Assembly (NCBI GenBank): GCA_000242815.2
Contig: AHHB01000040.1
Span: forward strand, 85,152-149,151
DNA: 64,000 bases
Origin: Janthinobacterium lividum PAMC 25724
Lineage (GTDB): Bacteria; Pseudomonadota; Gammaproteobacteria; Burkholderiales; Burkholderiaceae_D
Reading direction: 5' to 3'
Shown: in pieces, positions 8,971-18,107 of the stretch
How the letters are laid out: each line of letters begins with the position of its first letter
Position numbering within the stretch: position 1 is the first letter of the stretch
Made by a program: the position numbers and the translations under genes
The notes under the pieces: generated by a model
Database searches by the model: none
What the model saw: only the letters and a program-made list of their open reading frames with translations
What the model was told of the DNA's origin: nothing

Positions 8971-10179
8971 TCAGGCATAGCTGCGCAGGCGCAAGGAAAA
9001 CTCTTGCAGCGATTGGATACCCGACGCTTCGGCACGTGCGCACCAATCTTGCAGCTTTTGCAGCAATTGCTCACGCGTAAAGTGCGAACGCTCCCAGATC
9101 GCGCCCAGCTCCACACGCATCTGGTGCATGGTTTCCAGCGCCTTGCTATGCTGAAACAATTCCGACAGCTGTGCGTGATGCGCATCGGCCAGCTTGCCCG
9201 GTTCGCGCTGCATCAGCTTGCGCGACGATTTCAGGAAGCGCTTTTCCAGTTCGGCCTTGTGTTTCAGGTGTTCCAGCTCTTCCTTCCATGCATGCTTGAT
9301 CGATTTCGCATACTTGGCCATCACGTCATAGCGGTTGGCGATGACCGATTGCAAGGTCTCGAAGTCTGCTTCCAGCTTGCCGTGCGAGAACTTCGGTTCC
9401 GGCGCCAGCTTTTTCACCTTCGCCAGGCCGAGCATTTCGAGTGCGCGGATATAGGCCCAGCCGATATCGATTTCATACCACTTCGACGACAGCTTGGCCG
9501 ACGTAGCATAGGTATGGTGGTTGTTGTGCAACTCTTCGCCACCGATCAGGATGCCAAATGGAATGATGTTGGTGGCCGCGTCGGCGCAATCGTAGTTGCG
9601 GTAGCCCCAATAATGGCCGATGCCGTTGATGATGCCCGCTGCCGTGATAGGTATCCACATCATTTGCACGGCCCACACAGAAATGCCGATCACGCCGAAC
9701 AACACGAAATTGATAAGCAACAGCGCTACCACGCCCAACCAGCTGTATTTCGTGTAGAGGTTGCGTTCGATCCAGTCCGTCGGCGTGCCGTGACCATACT
9801 TGGCCATGGTTTCCATGTTCTTCGATTCAGCGCGGTACAGCTCGGCGCCTTCCCAGAACACTTTCTTGATGCCGCGCGTCACGGGGCTGTGCGGATCTTC
9901 TTCCGTGTCGCACTTGGCATGGTGCTTGCGGTGGATGGCCGCCCATTCCTTGGTGACCTGACCGGTCGTCAACCACAGCCAGAAACGGAAGAAGTGGCTG
10001 GGAATAGCGTGCAATTCCAGCGCCCGGTGGGCCTGGTGGCGGTGCAGGTAAATCGTCACGCTGGCGATGGTGATGTGCGTAACGACCATGGTGTACAGGA
10101 AAACTTGCCATGCGGACAAATCGGTAATGCCAGTTGCCATGAACTGTAAAACGTCGTGTAAAACGGAACTCAATGTCAT
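8971..10179 (-). CDS. Delta-9 type membrane fatty acid desaturase with charged C-terminal extension
   Basis: A 402-residue membrane di-iron desaturase. The three histidine boxes are intact: HRHQAH at 46-51, HRKHH at 83-87 and HNNHH at 218-222, with membrane segments before and between them (about 24-45, 60-75, 145-190). It introduces a cis double bond into acyl chains and so adjusts membrane fluidity. The ATG at 10179 is chosen because GGAG lies about 9 bp upstream; an earlier ATG would add nine residues. After about residue 240 comes a long charged, helical tail of about 160 residues rich in Lys/Glu/His that is not part of the catalytic core. Confidence 0.9.
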   Translation of the reverse strand: MTLSSVLHDVLQFMATGITDLSAWQVFLYTMVVTHITIASVTIYLHRHQAHRALELHAIPSHFFRFWLWLTTGQVTKEWAAIHRKHHAKCDTEEDPHSPVTRGIKKVFWEGAELYRAESKNMETMAKYGHGTPTDWIERNLYTKYSWLGVVALLLINFVLFGVIGISVWAVQMMWIPITAAGIINGIGHYWGYRNYDCADAATNIIPFGILIGGEELHNNHHTYATSAKLSSKWYEIDIGWAYIRALEMLGLAKVKKLAPEPKFSHGKLEADFETLQSVIANRYDVMAKYAKSIKHAWKEELEHLKHKAELEKRFLKSSRKLMQREPGKLADAHHAQLSELFQHSKALETMHQMRVELGAIWERSHFTREQLLQKLQDWCARAEASGIQSLQEFSLRLRSYA

Positions 10180-10311
10180 TACTACTACTCCAAGTGGACA
10201 GGGCATGCGCTCGGTCGCTCCAGTGACTCCGGAGGTCCGGCAGCGTTAATTTTAGGCGTGATTGTACGCCCTAATGGGAACTATCAGGCAAATCGAAGGC
10301 AGACAGCAAGG

Positions 10312-11670
10312 TCAGGGCTGGGCGCCGGATGACGCAGACTCACCGCCTGCCGCGCCCGTGAGCGGGACAGGAGGCGTACCAACAATACGCAATTCGCGTT
10401 GCGGAAACGGCACAGTGACCTTATGTTCCTGCAAGGTGCGCCAAATGGCGCGATTCACATTCGACTTCACGCCGCCCGTGCCGTTTTCCGGATCCGCGAT
10501 CCAGAAGCCAATTTGCACATCGAGACCGTCGGCACCGAAACGCACGAGAGTGGCCGATGGCGGATTGCTTTGCGACACACGCGGCACCTTGGCAGTGGCC
10601 GCTTCCAGCAAAGGGAAGATGACATCAAGATCGGTTTCATAGCCCAGCGACACGGCCGTCGACAGCCAAACCATGCGGTTGCTCAGCGACATGTTCTGCA
10701 CGCCGCCGGAAATTAGCATTTCATTGGGCACGATCGATTCCACGCCATCACCACCTAGCAAGACAGTATAGCGCGTATTGATCTGCGTCACCTTGCCCGT
10801 AAATTGACCGACTGTGATCATGTCGCCGATGGTCAGACTGCGGTCGAGCAAGATGATGAAACCGGACACAAAGTTCGCGGCGATCTTTTGCAAGCCAAAA
10901 CCCAGCGCCACGCCAAAGGCGCCACCAAACACCGACAGCACCGTCAAGTCGATGCCCACCAGCGACAAGCTGACCAGCACGGAAACGAGGATCAGCACGG
11001 CGCGCCCCATGCGCGACAGCACCACGCGCAAGGAAGTGTGCAGGCCCTGCATTTTCATCAGGTGCTCGTCGAGCGAAGTGCCAGCCCACATGGCCAGCAC
11101 CAGCAGCACGGCCACCGAAATAGCGGCTTGCAAGATGGCAGCCACGGATACCTTGTTGCGTCCCAGCGGCACGAAAATGCTTTCCAGGAACGCATGCAGA
11201 TCGGGCCACAGGCCGGTGATATACAGGGCCATGCCGGCCCACACCACCACGGTAAATACCTTTTCCAGCAACAACATGGTGGGGCTGATATCGCCATGAT
11301 GGGCAAAAATGCGGCGCAGCACATAAAAACCGAGACGCACCAGCGCCATCGATGTACACAGGGGAATGGCGATACTGAGCAGATTCACCGACTGGAACTT
11401 GGCCAGGAAATGTTGCGCGATGCCCAGCAACATGGCCGCCAGCAAAGGCGTCAGGATGCGAATGAAACTGTCCGTGCGCTGCAAGGTTTCCGGCGTAGAC
11501 GGGACGGCAGCCGCTTGCGCCCGCTGGTGCAGGAATGCGCGCAATTGCCGCACCAGCAACCAGCTCAGTGCCAGGCAAGCGACGATGAGCAAGGCCTGCC
11601 ACAAGATGGCTGGCTGACGGAAATCGTTGACAAAATCAGTGATCAGGTTGAGCAGCGGGGTTTCATTCAT
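10312..11670 (-). CDS. MscS-family mechanosensitive ion channel
   Basis: About 452 residues with five to six N-terminal membrane helices. The conserved MscS pore region (FGGAFGVALGFGLQKIAANFVSGF) is followed by the beta domain (ILLDRSLTIGDMITVGQFTG) and an alpha-beta C-terminal region. It opens on membrane tension to release solutes during hypo-osmotic shock. The start is uncertain: no good ribosome site precedes 11670, and the frame stays open to 11790, but the upstream residues look non-conserved. A Gly/Ala-rich tail ends the protein. Confidence 0.88.
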   Translation of the reverse strand: MNETPLLNLITDFVNDFRQPAILWQALLIVACLALSWLLVRQLRAFLHQRAQAAAVPSTPETLQRTDSFIRILTPLLAAMLLGIAQHFLAKFQSVNLLSIAIPLCTSMALVRLGFYVLRRIFAHHGDISPTMLLLEKVFTVVVWAGMALYITGLWPDLHAFLESIFVPLGRNKVSVAAILQAAISVAVLLVLAMWAGTSLDEHLMKMQGLHTSLRVVLSRMGRAVLILVSVLVSLSLVGIDLTVLSVFGGAFGVALGFGLQKIAANFVSGFIILLDRSLTIGDMITVGQFTGKVTQINTRYTVLLGGDGVESIVPNEMLISGGVQNMSLSNRMVWLSTAVSLGYETDLDVIFPLLEAATAKVPRVSQSNPPSATLVRFGADGLDVQIGFWIADPENGTGGVKSNVNRAIWRTLQEHKVTVPFPQRELRIVGTPPVPLTGAAGGESASSGAQP

Positions 11671-11792
11671 GGCGCAGGAGATCCGGAAGGGGAACACAGA
11701 AGTGGTACGGATGGGCATAGAACCCATGCCGCCAGGCGGGCTGACGGCATTGAAGCGGCCACTGCAGGGTGCAGCGGCCGCCCGTGACAAGC

Positions 11793-13112
11793 TTACTCGG
11801 CTTGCTCAGCATCAACGTCGTCGGCCGGCTTTTCATCGGCGTAGACTTTTTTCGGCATGACTTTGCGCTCGAACACGGCGGCGAAGAAGCCGTCGGTCTG
11901 GTGCAGATGTGGCAACAATTTCAGGTAGTCGCCCATTTCCAGTTCGATCTTCTGTTCAGCCAGTACCTTGCTCATCGGCACCAGGGTGAAGTCCGGATGG
12001 GCGGCCAGGAATTGCTCGGCGATAAAATCGTTTTCTTCGTTCAGGAAGCTGCAGGTGGCGTACACCAGGCGGCCGCCGCCCTTGACCAGGCGCGCCGCGC
12101 CGGCCAGGATGGCTGCCTGCTTGGCTTGCAGTTCGACGATGGAGTTCGGCTGCTGGCGCCATTTCACGTCAGGATTGCGACGCAGGGTGCCCAAGCCACT
12201 GCACGGGGCATCGACCAGCACGCGGTCGATCTTGCCCGCCAGGCGCTTGATCTTGGCATCGCGCTCATGCGCGATCTGCACCGGATGCACGTTCGACAGG
12301 CCGCTGCGGGCCATGCGCGGCTTCAGCTTGGCCAAGCGCTTTTCCGACACGTCGAACGCATACAAACGACCCGTATTGCGCATCAGCGCACCCAGCGCCA
12401 GGGTCTTGCCGCCCGCGCCGGCACAGAAATCGACCACCATCTCGCCGCGCTTGGCGCCGACGATCTGCGACAGGATCTGGCTGCCTTCATCTTGCACTTC
12501 GATCGCGCCGCTTTGGAACAATGGCATGTTTTGCAGCGAAGGCTTCTTGATCACGCGCAAACCCAGCGGCGCATATGGCGTTGGCGTGCTGAGGATAGGT
12601 GCTTCGGCCAGCGCCAGCATCACGTCCTCGCGCGTCGCCTTGAGCGAGTTGACGCGCAAGTCCAGCGGCGCCGGTGCGTTCAGTGCATCGGCCAGCTTCA
12701 TGGTTTCCGCTTCGCCGAACTGGGCGATCAGCTTGTCGAACAGCCAGGTCGGCATGTTGGCACGCATGTTCGACGGCATCAGGCTACGGTCGATCTGCGT
12801 AATGCGTTCCAGCCATTCGACTTCTTCTTCCGTCAGGCCGCCCAAGGAGTCGGCGCCCACCGCTTCGGCCAGGCCGAGGATGGTCAGGCGGCGCATGGTC
12901 GGGCCACTGCCCGCTTCGGCGAAATCGGTAAAGAACGATTTGTTGCGCAGGACGGCATAAATGCCTTCGGCGATGGCGCCGCGTTCGCGCGAACCGAGGC
13001 GCGGATGGTCACGGAAATAGCGCGACAGGGTGGTGTCGGCCGGGGCCGTGAAACGTAAAATTTCGCGCAATACTTCTTCAGCATTGGCGAGTATCGCTGG
13101 TGGCAATCTCAT
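11793..13112 (-). CDS. RsmB/NOP-family rRNA (cytosine-C5) methyltransferase
   Basis: A 439-residue SAM-dependent RNA m5C methyltransferase. It has the SAM-binding motif VVDFCAGAGGKTLALG, the motif IV cysteine in VDAPCSGLGTLRRNPDVKW and the catalytic motif VI cysteine in VYATCSFLNEEN. The N-terminal 150 residues are helical, as in RsmB. The C-terminus is an acidic, low-complexity tail. It probably modifies 16S rRNA, but which of the RsmB/RsmF/Trm4-like subgroups it belongs to cannot be settled by eye. It lies 21 bp downstream of purN. Confidence 0.9.
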   Translation of the reverse strand: MRLPPAILANAEEVLREILRFTAPADTTLSRYFRDHPRLGSRERGAIAEGIYAVLRNKSFFTDFAEAGSGPTMRRLTILGLAEAVGADSLGGLTEEEVEWLERITQIDRSLMPSNMRANMPTWLFDKLIAQFGEAETMKLADALNAPAPLDLRVNSLKATREDVMLALAEAPILSTPTPYAPLGLRVIKKPSLQNMPLFQSGAIEVQDEGSQILSQIVGAKRGEMVVDFCAGAGGKTLALGALMRNTGRLYAFDVSEKRLAKLKPRMARSGLSNVHPVQIAHERDAKIKRLAGKIDRVLVDAPCSGLGTLRRNPDVKWRQQPNSIVELQAKQAAILAGAARLVKGGGRLVYATCSFLNEENDFIAEQFLAAHPDFTLVPMSKVLAEQKIELEMGDYLKLLPHLHQTDGFFAAVFERKVMPKKVYADEKPADDVDAEQAE

Positions 13113-13133
13113 TGTTATTTTTCCTGTAATATT

Positions 13134-13742
13134 TTATTGAGGGCCCACGCGGACCTGGCCATGCTCGACTGACAGTTTATCGTCAATGAACAGGCGAATG
13201 GCGCGCGGGTAAAGCAAATGTTCCTGTACCAGCACGCGCGCCGATAAGCTGTCTTCTGTGTCGTCTGGCAAGACTGGCACCACCGCGCTCGCCACGGCCG
13301 GGCCGTGATCGAGCTCGGCAGTCACGAAATGCACGGTCGCGCCGTGTTCCGTCACGCCCGCCTCGAGCGCCTGGCGGTGCGTCGCCATGCCCGGGAACAG
13401 CGGCAGCAGCGACGGGTGGATATTGAGCATGCGCCCCGCATAATGCTCGACGAAAGGCGGCGTCAGGATGCGCATGAAACCGGCCAGCACGACCAGGTCG
13501 GGGGAGTAGCCGTCGATCACGGCTTGCAGCGCCGCATCGAACTGCTCGCGGCTGGCATAATCCTTGTTGGCAACGACTGCCGTCGCTATCCCATGTTCTG
13601 CGGCAAAAACCAGTCCCTCGGCGTCGGCCCGGTTACTGATGACGGCGACAATACGCGCTGGCCATTGCTCGGCTTGCGCCGCGCGGACGACCGCTTGCAT
13701 GTTGCTGCCGCGTCCAGAAATGAGGATAACGATATTTTTCAT
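13134..13742 (-). CDS. purN: Phosphoribosylglycinamide formyltransferase PurN
   Basis: About 202 residues starting MKNIVILISGRGSNMQAVV, the nucleotide-binding opening of PurN. It has the catalytic NIHPSLLPLFPG segment with the active-site Asn and His and the AELDHGPAVA segment with the catalytic Asp. It transfers a formyl group from 10-formyl-THF to GAR in purine synthesis. An alternative ATG three codons earlier (13751) has a slightly better spaced AGGT, so the start could be there. It depends on one-carbon units, to which FolD (37966-38810) also contributes. Confidence 0.96.
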   Translation of the reverse strand: MKNIVILISGRGSNMQAVVRAAQAEQWPARIVAVISNRADAEGLVFAAEHGIATAVVANKDYASREQFDAALQAVIDGYSPDLVVLAGFMRILTPPFVEHYAGRMLNIHPSLLPLFPGMATHRQALEAGVTEHGATVHFVTAELDHGPAVASAVVPVLPDDTEDSLSARVLVQEHLLYPRAIRLFIDDKLSVEHGQVRVGPQ

Positions 13743-13898
13743 AGCGCGCATTGTACCTGCTATGGCGATGCGAATCTAGAAAGGCCGGTATTATTGTTGC
13801 GCCGCAACATAGGCGCCGGCGCGCCTCAGCCGACTGGCATGGCCGACTGTCATCTGCGCGAGAGGCTAGTTTTAGAGCGTCACAGCAAGAGTAAGTAT

Positions 13899-14297
13899 TT
13901 ACTCGAACGAATAGAAGACGCGGAACGGAACTTTCTTCTCGGCCCAGTAGTCGGCCGCGTCGCGGAACACGTCGAGCAGGATCTCGCGCGCTTCCTTATC
14001 AAATTTTTGCGTATTTGGCAATTGCTCAAGCACCACCAGAAAGCCCGTTTGCGTGCCTGCCTTGTGCATGGTGTCCGTCAGGCACAGGCGCAGGGCATCA
14101 AAATTCTTCGCCAGGTTTTTCGGAAACAGGAATGCTTCTGCAATCATGCCGATGACTTGTTGTTTGGTCTGCCCAGCGTTGCAATGCGCATATAAAAAGT
14201 GCTGCCCGAGACGGATAGCCTCGTCTTGTAACTCGGTCACGCGAAAGGCGCGGATGGACTGGACAAGGTTGGGCGGCACGGTTAGTAACAAACTCAT
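13899..14297 (-). CDS. Barstar-like (ribonuclease inhibitor family) protein, orphan
   Basis: A 132-residue acidic protein with a good GAGGG ribosome site. Its C-terminal 90 residues align by eye with barstar: FLFPKNLAKNFDALRLCLTD matches the inhibitor helix and loop, and LLDVFRDAADYW plus the last strand FRVFYSF match the rest. Barstar blocks barnase by plugging its active site. Here Asp35 is kept (NFDAL), but the barnase-contact residues Tyr29, Trp38 and Asp39 correspond to Asn, Arg and Leu. There is no barnase-like or other toxin gene next door. The fold assignment is fairly safe; the partner is unknown. Confidence 0.75.
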   Translation of the reverse strand: MSLLLTVPPNLVQSIRAFRVTELQDEAIRLGQHFLYAHCNAGQTKQQVIGMIAEAFLFPKNLAKNFDALRLCLTDTMHKAGTQTGFLVVLEQLPNTQKFDKEAREILLDVFRDAADYWAEKKVPFRVFYSFE

Positions 14298-14617
14298 TTT
14301 TCCCTCAAATCGACCTGTTATGTATGGATTTTTTCTAGCTGCTCTTCTTATTGCATCCCCGCACGCGGGTCAATACGCACGCGGTGATTCGATCTGTCTC
14401 AACTTTTATGCGATTCAGTGCGATTTTATATAAGCCATACGCGTATTAGGGTAACGTGTTGTCCTGCATGAATCAACCCGAATGTGATGTCAAACGCAAG
14501 ATTTGTTACAAACCGCTGGTTTCAAGTGATCCAACATCTTGTATCGTTTGAAAGTGCATGTTACAGACTGTGGGGCAAGGGACTTGGGCTGTTACATTTT
14601 GTTGCCATGCAAAACAC

Positions 14618-14646
14618 TTGTCTGAGGCTGGCGCGACTACTATAGT
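14618..14646 (+). promoter_or_regulatory. Promoter of glycine-zipper protein gene
   Basis: TTGTCT at 14618-14623 and TATAGT at 14641-14646 with a 17-bp spacer, about 50 bp before the start codon. The rest of the 14298-14697 gap shows no other gene or repeat that I can support. Confidence 0.6.
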
Positions 14647-14697
14647 CTCAAGTTATAAAAAATACCCTGAAAGATTCTCTCCATAATGAGGTTACAA

Positions 14698-15210
14698 ATG
14701 AACTTGCAAGCCAAATTGATGATGTCCGCCCTTTGTATCGGCGCATTGCCACTCGCTCAGGCTGCCGACTTTGAAGATTTTGGCAGAGTCGTACGCGTCG
14801 TGCCGCAAGTGGAACAGATCAATCGTCCACGCCAGGAATGCCGTACGGAATACGTGCAAGTACAGGCACCGCCGCAGCAGCGCAGCGCTGGCGGCTCCAT
14901 CGTCGGCGGTATCGCTGGCGCCCTGCTCGGTAGCCAGGTCGGCGGCGGCAATGGCCGCACGGCCGCCGCAGCCGCTGGCGCGATTGCCGGCGCCGTCGTC
15001 GGTGACCGCGTCGACAACCAGAACAACTACCAGGGCGGCGTACAGGAACAAGCCATCAAGCAATGCCGCCAGGTCGACCATTGGGAATCGCGCAACAATG
15101 GCTACCAAGTCACCTACGACTACCGCGGCCGCAACTACACGAGCATCATGTCCTACGATCCGGGTGAACGGATCCGCCTGCGCATCTCCATCGAGCCCGC
15201 CCAACAGTAA
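14698..15210 (+). CDS. Secreted glycine-zipper 2TM domain protein
   Basis: A 170-residue protein with a Sec signal peptide (MNLQAKLMMSALCIGALPLA, cleavage after AQA near residue 22). Its central Gly/Ala-rich glycine-zipper segment, GGSIVGGIAGALLGSQVGGG followed by AAAGAIAGAVVGDRVDNQ, is typical of 17-kDa surface-antigen-like and SlyB-like envelope proteins. The C-terminal domain contains a YDYRGRNYTSIMSYDPGERI motif seen in such proteins. It probably sits in the cell envelope; its function is unknown. The ATG at 14698 is preferred over 14686 because GAGG lies 6 bp before it. Confidence 0.85.
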   Translation: MNLQAKLMMSALCIGALPLAQAADFEDFGRVVRVVPQVEQINRPRQECRTEYVQVQAPPQQRSAGGSIVGGIAGALLGSQVGGGNGRTAAAAAGAIAGAVVGDRVDNQNNYQGGVQEQAIKQCRQVDHWESRNNGYQVTYDYRGRNYTSIMSYDPGERIRLRISIEPAQQ

Positions 15211-15356
15211 GGCCTGACATAAGCTGCTGCGCGTCGGCATAGGCGGCCTGCGATGCTCACCGGCTCGGCGCCCCCGCACAGAGTACGGTTGCGCTCCTCG
15301 GCCACCTCTTCCTTGCGCTCGCGACGCCTCTGTCAGACGTTGTTACTCATGATTGA

Positions 15357-15386
15357 AATGCCGATCCCCAAGGGTCGGCATTTTTT
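15357..15386 (+). terminator. Rho-independent terminator
   Basis: Stem AATGCCGATCC / GGGTCGGCATT (one G-U pair) with a CCAA loop and a T-run at 15381-15386. It ends the glycine-zipper transcript and separates it from the spermidine-synthase-like gene. Confidence 0.88.
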
Positions 15387-15434
15387 ATGGCGCCCCGGCA
15401 CGGGCTATAATGCGGCTCACTTTCAGGCCGCCTT

Positions 15435-16223
15435 ATGCTCATCAAACGAAAATCCATCGAACAAGTCGAATCTTCGCGCCCCGCGCGCAAGCCCCGCTAT
15501 GCCCCTGTCACCCTATCCGAAATGGATGGCGTGCGCTATCTGCATTTCGGCACGGAATGGGTGCAAGGCGCCATGCGCATCCGCAAGCCGGACTGGCCGG
15601 AGCTCGAATACGCGCAGCAGATGATGGCGTGGATGCTGTGGATCGAGCAACCACAGCGCCTCGCCCAGCTGGGCTTGGGCACGGGCGCACTGACCAAGTT
15701 CTGCTACCGCCAGTTCCCGCAGGCGCAAGTCGAAGCGATTGAACTGAACCCGTCCGTTGTCAGCATCTGTGCCTCGATGTTCAAGCTGCCACCCAACGAC
15801 GAGCGCCTGCACGTGCGCGAGATGGATGCGCTCGACTACGTCAACGACGACACCAAGCACGGCACCCTGGATGCACTGCAAGTGGACCTGTACGACGCCA
15901 CGGCGCGCGGTCCCGTACTCGATAGCGCCGATTTCTATACCGCCTGCTGCGCCTGCCTGGCGCCGCATGGCATCATGACGGTCAACCTGTTTGGCGACCA
16001 CCCCAGCTACGCGAAGAACATCAAGGCGATGAAGTTTGCGTTTGCACAGGTGATCTGCCTGCCGGAAGTGCATGATGGGAACGTAGTGGCGATCGCCTTC
16101 AAGACCAAAGTGGCGCTCGATACCGAAGCGCAAGCGGCCTTGCTGGAACGGGCCAAGCAGATCGTCGCCGAAACCAAACTGCCCGCCAAGACCTGGGTCA
16201 AGGGTATCGTCAGCACCCTGTAA
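15435..16223 (+). CDS. Spermidine synthase-like methyltransferase-fold protein
   Basis: A 262-residue protein with the Rossmann-like core of spermidine synthases: RLAQLGLGTGALTKFCYRQF (nucleotide loop), VEAIELNPSVVSI (acidic residue after strand 2) and LDALQVDLYDATARG in place of the usual D-x-x-D catalytic segment. It may act as an aminopropyltransferase or be one of the many SpeE-fold proteins of unknown substrate. No speD-like gene is nearby. It is followed 37 bp later by the GspE-like gene, so the two may be co-transcribed. Confidence 0.8.
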   Translation: MLIKRKSIEQVESSRPARKPRYAPVTLSEMDGVRYLHFGTEWVQGAMRIRKPDWPELEYAQQMMAWMLWIEQPQRLAQLGLGTGALTKFCYRQFPQAQVEAIELNPSVVSICASMFKLPPNDERLHVREMDALDYVNDDTKHGTLDALQVDLYDATARGPVLDSADFYTACCACLAPHGIMTVNLFGDHPSYAKNIKAMKFAFAQVICLPEVHDGNVVAIAFKTKVALDTEAQAALLERAKQIVAETKLPAKTWVKGIVSTL

Positions 16224-16260
16224 CCGCCGGCAAGGCCGGCAGCCCGAAAAGGCGCCGGCC

Positions 16261-18039
16261 ATGCCAGACTCCGTTCCTCTGCCCCCATCTCCTCTGCCAC
16301 CTGCTCCGGCTGTACCGCTGGAACTACCGCAACTACTGACCTGGCTGCAAGAGGACGGCTTGCTCGATGCGGCGCAAGCGGACGCCATCGGCGCCCAGGC
16401 CGCCCTGCTGCCAGCACCGCCCTTGCATCCACTGTGCAACATCGCCGATGCCGGGCTGACGCTCGACACCCTGTGCGCGTGGCTGGCGCAGCGCGCCGGC
16501 TTGCCGTATATGCGCATCGATCCCCTGAGTATCGACTTCAGCCAGGTGGCCGACGTCATGACGGCCAGCTATGCGGCCCGCTTCAACATCCTGCCCGTAG
16601 AAAGCACGCGGGAACGTATCGTCATCGCCACGGCCCAGCCCTACGCCCTCGCTTGGCAAGCGCAACTGGGCAAGCTGGCGCCACGCAAGCTGAGCCTGGT
16701 TATCGCCAACCCGCTGCACATCGCCGATGCTATCGCGCAATTTTTCAGCCTGGCCAGTTCCGTCAAGGTGGCCCGCCAAGCATCCACGCAAGACTTGACG
16801 CTGCGCCAGAATGTCGAGCAACTGGTGGAGCTGGGGCGCAACAAGAACAGCCTCGACGCCAACGACCAGCATGTCGTGCGCATCGTCGACTGGCTGTGGC
16901 AATACGCGTTTGCCCAGCGCGCCTCCGACATCCATTTGGAACCGAAGCGCGACACTGGCTTCGTGCGCCTGCGCATCGATGGCCGGCTGCACCAGGCCTA
17001 CCAGCTGCCGCCCGTGGTACTGCTGGCCATGACGGCGCGCATCAAGTTGCTGGGGCGCATGGACGTGGTGGAAAAGCGCCGCCCGCAAGATGGCCGCATC
17101 AAGACACGCAATGCGCAGGGCCAGGAAATCGAACTGCGCCTGTCGACCTTGCCCACGGCCTTCGGCGAAAAACTCGTCATGCGCATCTTCGACCCGGAAG
17201 TCGCCGTCAAGAGCCTGTTTGAGCTCGGTTTCCCGCCCGCGGATGCCGAACGCTGGCGCCAGCTGACGACGCGCACGCACGGCATCGTGCTGGTGACAGG
17301 GCCCACAGGCTCGGGCAAGACCAGCACCCTGTACAGCACCTTGAAGGCGCTGGCCAGCAGTGAAGTCAATGTATGCACGGTGGAAGACCCGATAGAAATG
17401 GTCGAGCCGGCCTTCAACCAGATGCAGGTGCAAACCCAGGCCGGCATCGAACTGTCGTTTGCCGATGGCGTGCGGGCGCTGATGCGGCAAGATCCCGACA
17501 TCATCATGGTGGGCGAAATCCGCGACCTGGCCACGGCCGAAATGGCCATGCAGGCTGCCCTGACGGGCCACTTGGTGCTGTCGACCCTGCACACCAACGA
17601 CGCGCCCTCGGCCGTCACGCGCTTGTTGGAACTGGGCTTGCCCGCCTATCTGCTCGAAGCGTGCCTGGTCGGCGTGCTGGCGCAACGGCTGCTGCGCTGC
17701 CTGTGCCCTGGCTGCAAACAGCCGGACGCCGCCCCCGATGCCGCGCCATGGCAGCGCCTGACGGGCGGACAGCTGGAACGCCCCCAGGCCATATACCGCC
17801 CGGTCGGCTGCACCCTGTGCCGGCACAGCGGCTACCTGGGGCGGGCCGGCATTTATGAACTGCTGAGCGTGACGGAAACGTTCGGCCAGCTGGTCAGGGC
17901 CGGTGCCGACCTGCACGCGCTACGCCGTCAAAGCATCGTCGACGGCATGACGCCGCTGCGCATCGCCGGCGCGCGCAAAATCGTCGATGGCACGACCAGC
18001 ATTGATGAAGTGCTCAAGCTCACGGCAGCGCTGCCTTAG
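16261..18039 (+). CDS. GspE/PulE/PilB-type secretion or pilus assembly ATPase, solitary
   Basis: A 592-residue hexameric-type ATPase. An N-terminal region (about 1-180) resembles the GspE/MshE N-domain. The core has Walker A GPTGSGKTS with K353, an Asp box, Walker B DPDIIMVGEIRD and the His box TGHLVLSTLHTNDAPSAVTR. The C-terminal zinc motif CPGCK...CTLC is present. Such ATPases drive type II secretion or type IV pilus extension. No pseudopilin, platform protein or secretin genes are adjacent, so the system it powers is unclear. All key residues look intact. Confidence 0.9.
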   Translation: MPDSVPLPPSPLPPAPAVPLELPQLLTWLQEDGLLDAAQADAIGAQAALLPAPPLHPLCNIADAGLTLDTLCAWLAQRAGLPYMRIDPLSIDFSQVADVMTASYAARFNILPVESTRERIVIATAQPYALAWQAQLGKLAPRKLSLVIANPLHIADAIAQFFSLASSVKVARQASTQDLTLRQNVEQLVELGRNKNSLDANDQHVVRIVDWLWQYAFAQRASDIHLEPKRDTGFVRLRIDGRLHQAYQLPPVVLLAMTARIKLLGRMDVVEKRRPQDGRIKTRNAQGQEIELRLSTLPTAFGEKLVMRIFDPEVAVKSLFELGFPPADAERWRQLTTRTHGIVLVTGPTGSGKTSTLYSTLKALASSEVNVCTVEDPIEMVEPAFNQMQVQTQAGIELSFADGVRALMRQDPDIIMVGEIRDLATAEMAMQAALTGHLVLSTLHTNDAPSAVTRLLELGLPAYLLEACLVGVLAQRLLRCLCPGCKQPDAAPDAAPWQRLTGGQLERPQAIYRPVGCTLCRHSGYLGRAGIYELLSVTETFGQLVRAGADLHALRRQSIVDGMTPLRIAGARKIVDGTTSIDEVLKLTAALP

Positions 18040-18067
18040 CAGACCCGCACTTTCTCGCAGGAATGCT

Positions 18068-18095
18068 TTGCATTCTTTTTCAACTGGTATATAAT
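18068..18095 (+). promoter_or_regulatory. tRNA-Lys promoter
   Basis: TTGCAT at 18068-18073 and a perfect TATAAT at 18090-18095, 16-bp spacer, followed by a GC-rich discriminator, as is usual for stable RNA genes. The tRNA begins 12 bp downstream of the -10 box. Confidence 0.8.
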
Positions 18096-18107
18096 GCGGC
18101 CTCTTTC

